Below are positions 1 to 11,600 of a stretch of DNA of 64,000 nt, one piece after another. The notes under the pieces are model-generated. The model searched no databases and was not told the DNA's origin. It saw only the letters and a list, made by a program, of their open reading frames with translations. The number at the start of each line of letters is the position of its first letter. The first letter of the stretch is position 1. The DNA comes from Artemisia argyi (taxonomy: Eukaryota > Streptophyta > Magnoliopsida > Asterales > Asteraceae): NCBI GenBank assembly GCA_030686995.1, contig CM060680.1:198883322-198947321 (forward strand). The letters run 5' to 3'. The position numbers and the translations under genes were made by a program.

Positions 1-806
1 AATACATGATTTACTAAGCCAATGAAGCATTAGATCCATAATATAGATTATTATACAGTACCATATTACCATCTTAAAAGACATGTGTAGTTTACATTGG
101 ATGCTTCTTGTTAACTGGAAAATCAGTGATGCAAGATAAGATTTCTAAGATATGTGTGATAGTCACTGGTTGATTAAAGCATTTATATACTTAGTTTTGA
201 TCAATATTATTCTTCTTACGTGATCTTCTTTGGTAATAAGCCATGAACCGATGACGCTTTTTTTTCAAGAAAGGTTTACTATTTTGTTCCTGTAGAACCA
301 TTGAATTTGATTAAATTGGCTGATGAAAGATGTGCAAATTGATAATTGTTTGGTTTGTATGCTTGAGATTGATGTTTGTGCACATAAATGTTTTTATGCA
401 ACCTGGCTATGATGTCACATAAGATATACATTATCGTTGAAAGTATAATAATATGTTTTCGGTAACACCAAAATATATTAAACCTCACGAGTAAATGAGA
501 ACATTATTGTGAAGTTTGTAATATTATTGTTACGGTTGCCAAAGAATAATTGAACTATTAAGCATAAGAAAGATATATCTTAGTTGACTCAAATTGTGCC
601 ATTAAGTTTATCCTTATTTATCATGTGATTTTGTTTGCTTATAAGACATTTGATTAATTGATTAATGGCATGCATATGTTTTGCAAGTTGTGCAACTTCA
701 CTAGTAAATTAATGGATATGTTTTATTATATGATATTGCTATAGGCTAAAGGATATGTTTTATTCAATAAATGTTCTATTGTGACTACAAAGAGAAACAA
801 AATAAC

Positions 807-1060
807 ACAACCTCATGTTGTTGTTTAAGAAAAAAAAAAATATAAATTAGAACCTCAAGTTCTAATATGATCATTTTCATAATGATCAATATCATAACCT
901 CATGTTACGTCAGAAATAGTTATTAGAACCTCAAGTTCTAATTTGGTTCAATTATCAAATCAATAGCATAATCTCATGTTATGTTAGAAATGAAAATAAA
1001 ACCTCAAGTTTTATTATGATTTCCTCAAGAGAATAAAAAAAAACATAATTTCATGTTATT
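807..1060. repeat. Series of seven short hairpins with alternating loops
   Basis: Seven short inverted repeats follow one another with centres near 814, 856, 901, 932, 975, 1005 and 1052. The loop alternates between CTCAT and CTCAA (the last is TTCAT). Arms differ between hairpins: ATTAGAAC/GTTCTAAT twice, AATAAAAC/GTTTTATT, and CATAAC/GTTATG-like versions in the others. The 8-bp arms of the CTCAA class pair perfectly; the other class is shorter and partly mutated. It lies in the Copia remnant. Function unknown. Confidence 0.6.
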
Positions 1061-1608
1061 CACATTGAATTATGTGAAAGCCATAAAGTGCTTATATAAA
1101 TTTCATTGAAAAAAAGGTATAAATGTGATGATGTATTAAAATCTCCATGTTATTTGATGTTTACATAGAAAGTGCAATCTAAGCACATGTGGTCATAAAA
1201 TAGAGTTTATGAGCCAAGATTATTTTATTGAGTGGCATGACCGGTTGGACCATCCCGGATCAATGATGATGTGAATGTTTAGAAGAACCATAAGTTTCTT
1301 CAAAGATAGATTTGATTGTTCTCAATGGAATGGAAGTTAATTGTTCATATATCACCACCATACATATAAAGTTTTGGAAAGAATATAACGGGGATGTATG
1401 TAGGCCTATACATCCGCCATGTGGATCATTTTGAGTTTTAAAATCGATGCATCGTCAAAATGATCATCAAAGACGCAACTAAAGGTTAGCGTGATTAATG
1501 AATCGTCTTATAAAATTGCGAGCATGATTTTCCATATTTAAGTATTGAGAATGGTGGTGAATACTTCCCAGTTTTTGGCGATTATTGGAATAAGTGTTGA
1601 ACATAAAA

Positions 1609-1900
1609 GTAGCCCATGTTCATACGCGAATTGCTTTAGTTGAAACATTCATAAAACGTCTTCAGTTGATTGCAAAGCCAATAATTATGAGAACATAAAT
1701 TTTTGTTTATGGGGCATGTAAAAAAAAAAACCAATTTTGAATTCGCATCTTGCCAACAATCTATAATGAATCATCCCCAATAGAATGGTTTTGGTCACGA
1801 ACCATATGTTTTCCCATATAAAGTTTTTTAGTAAATGTGCGGAAGATGTATTGTAAATCCACCACAACGCACAAGAATGAGATGTTGAAATGGATAATTC
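1609..1900 (+). pseudogene. Copia integrase fragment
   Basis: From 1609 the + strand reads about 29 residues without a stop that match the end of the Copia integrase core, with VAHVHT and FIKRLQLIAKP as landmarks. After about 1700 only short pieces remain, such as PPQRT near 1858-1875, which in intact elements follows the core. Frames change several times, so this is a relic. The region 1900-3650 keeps the element's base composition but little recognisable protein. Confidence 0.65.
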
Positions 1901-3477
1901 ATTCAGGGGGAGAGAATGAGCAGCAAGGGATATGGAATGAATTATGATATAAATGTTGATCCTCACAATAATAAATATGAAATTTAAGTTAAAGGGACAA
2001 AATTCCAGATCTAGTAATTGCCAGCATGTTTGTGACCTAAAGAAGTGACTAGATCATATAAATGCTGCTAATGCTCCAATTAAAATGTGTGTCCCAAAAG
2101 TACAACCACTGAATGGTAGTAAGTCTATGGCACTGCTGCTGCGTGATAGACAAATCGATTCCAAATAAAAGTCCTCGAATATTTAGATAGAATGGAGCAA
2201 GAAAATGAAGATGGTCAAATCGAGGTAATAAGACCCCATAATAGTTAAGATAAACTAGGCATGAAGGTTCTTGAAAAATCCCGGGTAGATGAAAATCCAT
2301 GAGATCTCAATAAATAAATGTCTAGCAAAGGGTGGAATCGAAAAGTAATGAATCAACGTCGATAGTACTATTAAATATGATAATGGGTATGGTAATGATT
2401 ATAAAAATATATAAGATAGCGCTATAATCATGGTAAGGACCATGGAAGCAAACCTGCAGAAAGTGCAGATGTATCAATGAATGGCCAAAAGATGTAAAGA
2501 CGCAAAGAAGAAATGAAAAAGTAAAGTCTCTTGTGAAGAGACATTGTTAATGGGACTTGAAGTCCGTATATATGAATGTGTAAAATTATTGGATATGCAT
2601 TGATCTTTATGAGAAATTGAAATTAAAGTATTGAAATTTGGGTATATAAGACATAACTAATGGCACGCAATACTTTCGTAAAAACATGTAAATGATCATA
2701 AGGAGATATGTTCTCATGTGGTGGATCCAATAATGTATATAATATTTATAAGTCTGGCAATATAATAAGTAATTGATATGCGTCTAAAAGTTAATTAATA
2801 GAGCTCATGTGTTATTGAGATTACATTACATTATAGCATATAAAATGCATGGAGCATGCTAGTGATATTTAGAGCATATAAGAAAAGTTCTCGAGAAACT
2901 ACTTGATCGTATTGAATTAATCATGTGTTTGGAAAATATGTTATAATCGCCTTAGTGTATAGTATTGTGCCAAATAAAGAATTTTGTTAGCCCATGAAAC
3001 TTTATAAAGAGATCTAGATGTGAATATGTTTTAAGTTTCATACAATTTGATTGTATGATTGTAAAGGCGATTGAATGAATAGAAGTTGAATTTGAAACAA
3101 AAAGATAGCTTGTCTTAGCTTATGAATTGAACATCTTAAAGATGTAATCATTATGCATCATGAAAGCTAAAGAAAGATGCTACATATCTTTATACGAATA
3201 AATGACGCTCATGTTTATGAGGTCGCATGATGAAGAAAGACCCCTTGATTTATAAAGATGATGATCACAGTATCGATTTAAATGTGTCATACTAAAATAT
3301 GTATATGTGAATTACACAGATGTACTTGTATGAGATGTATGACGTATCTTAATCCTTAAAATGGATATGAAAATAACATGTAGAGAATATTTATTCATGT
3401 GATCCTATCAAGACACTTGAATGTGCATTTCACTCAATGAGATTAAGTGATGTGATCATCAAGGGGAGAGAAGATAC

Positions 3478-4346
3478 GCGTTGCACTCTTTTTCCCTTGA
3501 CCACGGTTTTTTCCCCACAGGGTTTTCCGGCAAGGTTTTTAATGAGGCAACATCCCCGAGCGTATAAAGGAGTTATGTATTTTTTTTTCCTTCACTAGAA
3601 TTTTGTCCCACAGGGTTTTATCTAGTAAGGTTTTAACGAGGCATAATCCTCAAATGGAGTAAAACAAATATTTCAGTATCTTCAAGATACAAAGGATATG
3701 GGTTTATATTTCATTAACCCATCAAATACAAGTCTAGTTGGTTTTGCAGATGCAGGATATATGTCTGACCCTCATAATGGTTGATCTCAAACTGTATATG
3801 TATTTATATGTGGAGGAACTACAACTTCATGGCGTTCAGTTAAGCAGACGATCTCATCGACTTCATCCAACCATGCAGAAATTCTAGCAATACATGAAGC
3901 AAGTCGAAAATGTGTTTGGCTTAGAAGTATGATACAATACATATGTAGATCATGTGGTAACTCTTCAGAGAAGGAGGAACCAACAGTTTTGCATGAAGAT
4001 AATGTAGCATACATTGCTTAATTCAAGGAAGGTTATATCAAAGGCGTCAAGACAATACATATTGTGCCAAAGTTTTTTTCCAATCATGACTTACAAAAGA
4101 ATAGTGATATTATTGTTCAACAAGTTCATTCAAGTGACAATTTGGCGGATCTAATTACCAAGGCGCTTCTACCTCAACATTTTGGACATTGAACAACAAC
4201 ACTGGAATGCACCTACTCGAAGAGCTCAAGTGATGTAGTCATCAGAGGGAGATAATACGCGCTGCACTCTTTTTCCCTTAGTCATGGTTTTGTCCCACTG
4301 GGTTTTCCTGACAAGGTTTTTAATGAGGCAGCATTTTCTAAGCGTA
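3478..4346 (+). repeat. Threefold repeat of the Copia 3' non-coding segment
   Basis: A segment containing CTCTTTTTCCCTT, then GGTTTT..CCCAC.GGGTTTT, then AAGGTTTTTAATGAGGCA occurs at about 3478-3570 and 4262-4346, with a partial copy at 3590-3650. In Copia elements of this kind it normally sits once, between the RNase H stop and the 3' LTR. Two copies sit before RNase H here, so the element has been internally rearranged. Confidence 0.6.
3654..4192 (+). pseudogene. Copia RT tail and RNase H
   Basis: One reading frame covers the end of reverse transcriptase and most of RNase H with two internal stops. Landmarks in order: YLQDTKDMGLYF, GFADAGYMSDPH, SWRSVKQT, SSNHAEILAIHEASRKCVWLRS, then DNLADLITKAL just before the stop. 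In intact Copia proteins the second landmark reads DADW/Y-AGD and the residue after GGT is normally followed by an unbroken frame, so catalytic function is lost here. It is followed by the purine tract and the LTR, as expected for the polyprotein's end. Confidence 0.8.
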
Positions 4347-4373
4347 TTAACAATATGGACATCCAAGAGGGAG

Positions 4374-4541
4374 TGTTATGAATAATTATATGTGGATGTC
4401 CATATAGCCCATAATAGGCCCACGACCCATGTTAGCTATTAGGGTTTTACCCTAATGTTTGTCTATATATACTCTTTGTAAATCTCATAGTTGATAATTA
4501 ATTGATGATTACTTTCAATCTCTTTATTCTTGTTCACAACA
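4374..4541 (+). repeat. 3' LTR of the Copia element
   Basis: Begins TGTTATGAATAATT directly after the purine tract AAGAGGGAG and ends GTTCACAACA, giving TG...CA termini and a 168-bp LTR. A TATATATACTC motif inside could be its promoter. The 1.2-kb repeat array starts immediately after it. Confidence 0.7.
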
Positions 4542-4550
4542 CTTTTTAAT

Positions 4551-5645
4551 ATATAAAAACGATTATTTGCAATCTCCCAATCATTTTTTTTTTCTTTCTA
4601 AAATACATCAAATTATCTTATAATCAATAAAAATGAAACAAATACAAAGTATATATAAAAAAACCACAATCGAAAGGGACCAAATTTTACACATTTTTTT
4701 TATACCATTCGAACCCCTAACATACTAAAAATATAAGAAATAGATTATTAAATATACGAGAAGAGCCGAATGATAAAACCAAATACAACTATAAAATTAT
4801 CCCTTTCAAACTATCCATACACTAAATTACAAACTCTAAATCTACAAATGACCAATGTTCCAAAATTTGACCAGTGAGTCATAGAAGCTCCAAACCAATA
4901 AAAAGCGACCAATGAGATGGAAATGATATAACCATAACTAAGAAAGGAATCCTAATCATGCTTCACGAAGTAAGGAATCCTAACGTGGCTTTTGTCAGCA
5001 AAACAAGGCTCGACAAAACAGAAAGTATCATAGTACGTCGTCCTTCCTGAAATGGAACTTTCATGCTGGAGCAAGAACTAGCATGAAAATTAAGTTTTTT
5101 CATCTTTTAATTTAAATATGTAAGAAGAAGTTTAAATTAAATGGTTTAAGATATTTTTGCAATATCCTTTTCATTTATTAATGTTTCAATTGAATGGTTT
5201 AATATATTTATACGATATTTTTTTAATGTTTAATGAGTTTCATCACATGATGGCAATGGCATTTTGTGAATGACGACAACCATATTCCAATAGAATTGTG
5301 ACATAAACATTGCTTTCGTTGTTAGATAAGCATAGGGAGATACCTCATCCAACATCATAAGAATGGAATATAAAATCGAGTGATGTTGGAAGCAAAGATG
5401 AAGTTAAGAAAGGTATAAATAAAAGAATCAACTAGCTAGCACATATACCTCTACGGCTCTTCCCATCTAGCAAAGTTAATTTTAATACTTTCTTTGTTAT
5501 TTGGTTCATTAATGCAACACCACCAATTTTGACTTTTATTGACCGATTATGTGGTTCGGTTTACTCACATGACAAAATAAGATTTTCTATTGGTCCAATT
5601 TGATTTTCTACAAAAACTACTTTTTTTCTCCGACAATGGTCATTG

Positions 5646-5649
<4 letters not shown>
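4551..5649 (+). repeat. 1.2-kb tandem repeat, unit 1
   Basis: First recognisable unit of the array. It opens with AAAACGATTATTTGCAATCT and contains, in order, a palindrome around TTCATGAA (mutated here), a T-rich segment, one ~122-bp subrepeat with GGTATAAATAAA, and an ending segment that leads into the next unit. It is nearly uninterrupted and serves with unit 2 as reference for finding insertions in the others. No coding. Confidence 0.8.

Positions 5650-5732
<83 letters not shown>
5650..5732. repeat. (TA)n microsatellite between units 1 and 2
   Basis: About 41 TA dinucleotides without interruption, replacing the short TATATA that joins the other units. ORFs that read YIYIYI across it are artefacts. 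Confidence 0.95.
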
Positions 5733-5733
<1 letters not shown>

Positions 5734-6892
5734 CAACGATTATTTGCAATCTCCCAATCATGTTTCTCTTTTTCTTCTTCCTAAAATACATCAAATTATT
5801 ATAATCAATAAAAATGAAACAAATACAAAGTATATATAAAACAACCACAATCGAAATGGACCAAATTTTACACGATTTTTATACCACTCGACCCCTAATA
5901 TACTAGAACTGTAAGAAATAGATTATTAAATATACAAGAAGAGCCAAATGATAAAACCAAATACAACTATGAAATTAACCCTTCAAAAGTATCCATACAC
6001 TAAATTACTACCTTAACTCTACAAAAGACCAATGTTCTAAAATTTGACCGGTGGGTCATAAAAGCTCCAAACCAACAAAAAGTGACCAACGTGAAGGAAA
6101 AGGAATAACCATAATTAAGAAAGGAATCCCAATCATGCTTCATGAAGCAAGGAATCCTCACGTGCCTTTCGTCAGCATTAAGTTATTTCATCTTTTAGTT
6201 TTAATTTGAAAGAAGATGTTTGAATTGAATGGTTTAAGATATTTATACAATTTTGAATTGAATGGTTTAAGATTTTTATAGTTTTATACAATATTTTTTT
6301 GAATGTTTAGGAGTTTCATCACAGGATGACAATGGCATTTTGTGAATGACGACAACTATATTCCAATAGATTTGTGACATAAACATTGTTTTCATTGGTA
6401 GATAAGCATAGGGAGATACCTGATCCAACATTATAAGAATGGAATATGAAATCGAGTTATGTTGGAAGCAAAGATGAAGTTAAGAGAAAAAAAATAAAAA
6501 AATAAAATAAAGTTAAGAAATGTATAAATAAAAGAATACAATGCTTCCATTGTTAGATAAGCATAAGGAGATACATGGTCCAACGTTATAAGAACGGAAT
6601 ATGGAATTGAGTGATGTTGAAAGTAAAGATGAAGTTAAGAAAGGTATAAATAAAGGAAGCAACACATATGCCTCTCTGGCTCTTCCTATCTAGCAAAGTT
6701 CATTTTGTTATTTTCTTTGTTATTTGGTACATTAATGCAACACCACTAATTTCGATCAATTAATCTAGTACCCAATTTTGAATTTTATTGACTGATTACG
6801 TAGTTCGGTTTTCTTACATGTCAATAAGATTTTCTATAGGTCCAATTTGATTTCCTTCAAAATCCATTTTTTTCTCCGAAAATGGTCAATGG

Positions 6893-6895
<3 letters not shown>
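5733..6895 (+). repeat. 1.2-kb tandem repeat, unit 2
   Basis: Same order of blocks as unit 1, with the palindrome GCTTCATGAAGC intact near 6137-6148 and two ~122-bp subrepeats (TATA-like boxes near 6522 and 6643). It ends in a T tract (6896-6930) that replaces the usual TTTCCTTTTTTATATA joint. Confidence 0.8.
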
Positions 6896-6930
<35 letters not shown>

Positions 6931-6936
<6 letters not shown>

Positions 6937-7515
6937 AAAACGGTTATTTGCAATCTCCCAAGCTTCTTTTTTTTCTTCTTCCTAAAATACATCAAATTAT
7001 TATATAATCAATAAACACGAAACAAGTACAAAGTATATATAAAACAATCACGATCGAAAGGGACCAAATTTACACGGTTTTAATACCACTCTAACCCTTA
7101 ATATACTAAAACTATGGGAAATAGATTATTAAATATACGAGAAGAGCCAAATGTTAAAACCAAATACAACTATAAAATTATCCCTTCCAAAACATCCATA
7201 CACTAAAATACCAACTCAAATTAAACATCTACAAATGACCAGTGTTCTAAAATTTCACCAGTGGGTCATTGGAGCTTCAAACCAATAAAAAGTGACCAAT
7301 GTGATGTAAAGGGAAGAGCCATATAGACTTCACGAGCCCACTGTAGTGTATCTAAAATTTGCATGCTTTGATGGTTCAGAACACAACCAAGAAAAGAATC
7401 CCAATCATGCTTCATGAAGCAAGGAATCACAATCATGCCTCATGAAGCTAGGAATCCTAACATGGCTTTTGTTAGCATGAAGTTACTCCATCTTTTAGTT
7501 TAAATATGTAAGAAG
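6931..7515 (+). repeat. 1.2-kb tandem repeat, unit 3 (5' half), leading into gene 1
   Basis: Only the first half of the repeat is present; exon 1 of gene 1 follows. About 60 bp near 7320-7380 (around CACGAGCCCACTGTAGTG) are absent from the other units but present upstream of gene 2, so these two terminal units are sisters. Two TTCATGAA-type palindromes occur at about 7405-7450. This is the natural place for the gene's promoter and leader; no clear TATA box was identified. Confidence 0.75.
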
Positions 7516-7527
7516 ATGGATGGATGA
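7516..7527 (+). promoter_or_regulatory. Three-codon uORF overlapping the first long ATG
   Basis: ATGGATGGATGA encodes Met-Asp-Gly-stop, and its TGA overlaps the ATG at 7524. The same arrangement precedes gene 2 (48788-48799). If the leader includes it, initiation of the long frame would need reinitiation or leaky scanning to 7524, 7581 or 7584. Confidence 0.5.
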
Positions 7528-8134
7528 TTCACACAAAGAAAGTAAAAAAAAAAAAAATACAACTTTTAACTAAGTTCAAGATGATGAATGCAGCTTCAAG
7601 TTCGAATCCAAGTTGCATAGTGGATGTTGGTGAAGCATTTCCATATCGTTCACATGTTATTGGCCCAAATATCGTTACCGTGAAGCTGAGCGGTAAGAAT
7701 GAGTATAATCTATGGAGACTACAGATGGAATGTCTCTTAAAGAGTCAACATATGGTTGGTTTCATCGAAGGTCAGTTTCCAAGTCCTGCGGGGAATGGGA
7801 AGGAGAAAGTGGGAGATATGGAGGCATGGATTGCAGGAGATTCACTCGTAAAAGGTTGGATTCTTGGTTCAGTTTCTAAAGAAGCAGCCACGAAGGCTGT
7901 CAATTATCTCACACACAAGCAAAAGAAGACAGATTTCACTGCAAAAGATTTATGGGATGAACTGCGACATAGTTATGGTCCTTTAGTTCGTGAACAAGCA
8001 GCAGGTACTGTATTTCCTTTGCTAATTGAAGGTTTATTCTTTATTTGGAATGACTTTTTTAAACAAATAATCTCTCTTTTTTTTAGTATCATTGGAGCGT
8101 AACTTTTTTCATGAAACTTTGAAGCAATGACTTG

Positions 8135-8172
<38 letters not shown>

Positions 8173-8431
8173 AGATTATTTGTTTAAAAAAGTGCACAGA
8201 AAAAATTTGGAATGATTTTATTTTTTTTCGCATTTGACGTATTTGATAAGCAGAAGATTTTTTGTAGATTTTTTTTATAAGAATACTCCGTATTTGATAA
8301 GATTTTAGCATTGGGATGCTCTCATAAAACTTATAATCATCGATGTAACTTCAACCATTTTGTTGAGGAGGGCGAAACGTTAATGATTAATTTTTAGGTA
8401 GCCCAAACTACTAAAACGAAAGGTTAGCACT

Positions 8432-8468
<37 letters not shown>

Positions 8469-8570
8469 AGAGTATGGCCCCTCCCTGACCCATCCTTGCT
8501 AGTAAAATGCCGATTGGTTAGTTAATATAACGTATGGCTTGAGGCTATCTGGTAGTCATGATGTTTTGAA

Positions 8571-8659
<89 letters not shown>

Positions 8660-11600
8660 TATTTTTATTTTCAGAACCCTGTTAAGTGCGGGAACTGCGA
8701 GAACTCCAATTTTGCATTAAAAAACATGCTTGTTCATATAAAACATGTATGTTTTCTTACATACACCTTAATACAAATACCTGCGTAACATACATGTTCA
8801 TATAAAACCCTGTTAAGTGCAACATATCAATGCAAAATGGTTTTATATGAACATGTATGTTACGCAGGTATTTGTATTAAGGTGTATGTAAGAAAACATA
8901 CATGTTTTATATGAACATGCATGTTTTCTAATGCAAAATTGGAGTTCTCGCAGTTCCCGCACTTAACAGGGTTCTGAAAATAAAGCTCCCCTATATATAT
9001 ATATTATTATTATTATTATTTTATTTTATTTTTTAATATATTTAGGAATGTGGTTTTTATTTTTATATTTTCATCATAATTGTAATAAGAATAATACGTA
9101 AAAGATTGTATTGTTGCGACTTGACACCGCTTGGCCGTATACAAGCTCGTATTTGCATTTTTACACCCCTTACATGTCCTAAAGTAACTTCTTGATATTA
9201 GTTCAATATACTCGTATCAATTTTAATAAGGTGGGTTTTTTAGTTTCCTAATAATTTTAATTTAATTTAAGTGTAAATTCAAGCACATATATACTTTTGA
9301 GACGTTACCAAATTGAGCGTTAAATCTGAAGCTAGATATATGTACGTCTTGCTTTAGTTTGTTGTATGAAATCCTTGGTGATTTAGATTAGAACACATAT
9401 CTGAAAATTTTTCTAGTTTTTCTTAACCTTGATAACCAAATTGAATATTTTGATCATGTAGAAACAAAATTAACACCAAGACAAGCAGAATCAGTAACAG
9501 AAGTGAATCCAGTATCTCAAGATGCAAAATCAAAAGACGACCCAGAAGAAGCAATGTATAAGAGATGGCTTTATGAGCATATTATAAAAGGAGACATGTA
9601 TCGGGTAAGAATCCTATTAGAAGAATATAGTCTTAACCCCTGGGACAAACTCACGAATAATGGAAACACAGTACTCCACGTGGCAGTGGGTTCTTCTACC
9701 AAGAATCATGAATTATTAAAGAAATTGTTGGAAATGACACCCAAAGAGAAATTGTTAGATCTAATAAATTCAGATGGAAGCAGTCTTCTTCATGTTGCTG
9801 CTATTGGTGACAACATTGAAGCTGTCAACATATTGGTGGAAAGAAACCCGGAATTGTTATTAGCCAAAGACAAGGAGGGTCACACTCCACTTGCATTATC
9901 TGTTTCCAATATGCATACCAAGACATCTCACTGTTTGTTTGAGCTCGTGAAAGAAAAAGGGTATGATGCTCTTTTTTCGGGTCAAAGCTGCGAGGAGATT
10001 GTCGTTCTTGCTATCTCTTGTCAAGATTTCAGTAAGTCTCATCTATTGAAAAAGCTTGAATGATAGTAATTAATAATATTTGTTCTTGCATTAATTGTAT
10101 TTTTACAATATGTAGGCTTGGCAAGTTGGATAATCAGTGATTACCGCGATGCCATACTTCCCAATAGCGAAGCTGTGCTGACGGCTTTAGCTCAAAACTT
10201 CCCACGTGAACTCAACTCTTGGGAAAGGAGAGGTGATGAATTTGTTTCTATTACTTTCTTTCAATTAATCACTAAGCCTTTTATTCACCAATTTTTTCAT
10301 CTATGTTGTAGGCTTTTCTGATGAGTTTGATAGGACATTTGACCCCTACAATGCTCCGTGTTTCAGACTTATGGAGTATTTTGACTGGCCATGTGGTCTC
10401 GTGCTTTTCTTCACATGTGCTCTTTTCTTTATTGGTACGTTATGCAGATAAAAAGATAACAAAAGTAAAACAAATCTAGAAAATATTTTAAAACATTTCA
10501 TGACAAAGAAAGGTTGTGCATTAAAAAGTTAGCTTAAAAGATATTAAATCTTCTTTAGCAATTTGTAACTTCTCAAACTATTTATTGTCAAATTTTCGAA
10601 ACCTCGTTTTCTTCGAATACTTTGTATCCGTCTCACACAAAATCTCTTTTTATCGTGAGAATGATAAAAAAATTAAGAAAACATTTGTCAAAAAATTCTT
10701 GTATATTCAATAACAAAGGGGATTGGGAATAACAAAAAAAAAGAACTTTAAAGTTTTTAGATTTTTGCACGATTTTGTAATGTGTAAATGTATTGTGCAA
10801 TATCTTAAACCTCCCTTTTATTGTGGAATTTTTTCAACAAATTATGTTTTAAATCTTTTTCTTTCTCACGATAACTTTTATTTATTTATTTTAACTCACT
10901 TCTATACATTATGTACATCTTTTTTATATAATAAAATAAAACCACTATTGAGAATTTTGCATTTTAAAAAAATCAATTCATACCTGATTTAGTAATAATT
11001 TTATTAAAAAAAAGATTATTTTCTTATTAGGTAATATTTTATATTTATCCATAACACAAGTAGAAGATAAATACAAAAAATATAGATAAGATATTTAAAA
11101 AAAAATTATTTATTTTATATTTATCCACAACACAAGTAGAAGATAAATATAAAAAATATAAATAAGACGCAATTAACAATATAATTAAATTTTTTAAATA
11201 ATTATTTCAAAAAATTTTAAAAAAACACACACGCGTACGCGGGCATTATAACTAGTAAGATTTATATGAGAATGCCGTTTTTTATCATAACAATAAAACA
11301 ATTTAATTTTTATATTTTTCTCAATTTATATTTCGGGTTTCTTATTTCTTTTGCTTTCTTTAATAATTTTAAAAGGTTGTTTTAAAGAATTTTTTGATAT
11401 ATTCTTCCAATACAATCATATGATTTCAACATGAATGAATTATAACCATTCATGACTAAATTGAAACAAAATAAAATTCTTTAAACTAATCACATTTAAT
11501 CATAAAATAATTACAGAAAATGTTCTAGAATGATCATGCTATACTATAAGATTATTTGACGCATAGATTCCAAAAAAGTTATTTAAATCGAACACCCCAG

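Larger units (their letters stand above)
1..4541 (+). mobile_element. Decayed Ty1/Copia retrotransposon, 3' part
   Basis: Degenerate Copia element whose 5' end lies outside the window or is lost. In order on the + strand I can read an integrase fragment (about 1609-1900), a reverse-transcriptase tail running into RNase H (3654-4192), a purine-rich tract (about 4365-4373) and a 3' LTR (4374-4541). Stops and shifts are scattered throughout, so nothing is expressed as an intact polyprotein. The stretch 1-1600 has no readable coding except a hairpin series at 807-1060. No matching 5' LTR was found in the window. Confidence 0.8.

Noticed and set aside
5561..5848. YIYIYI ORFs over (TA)n tracts, also near 24.0, 57.9, 60.3 and 60.8 kb
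   Set aside because: Pure dinucleotide repeats have no stop in two frames; the flanks show no coding signal.
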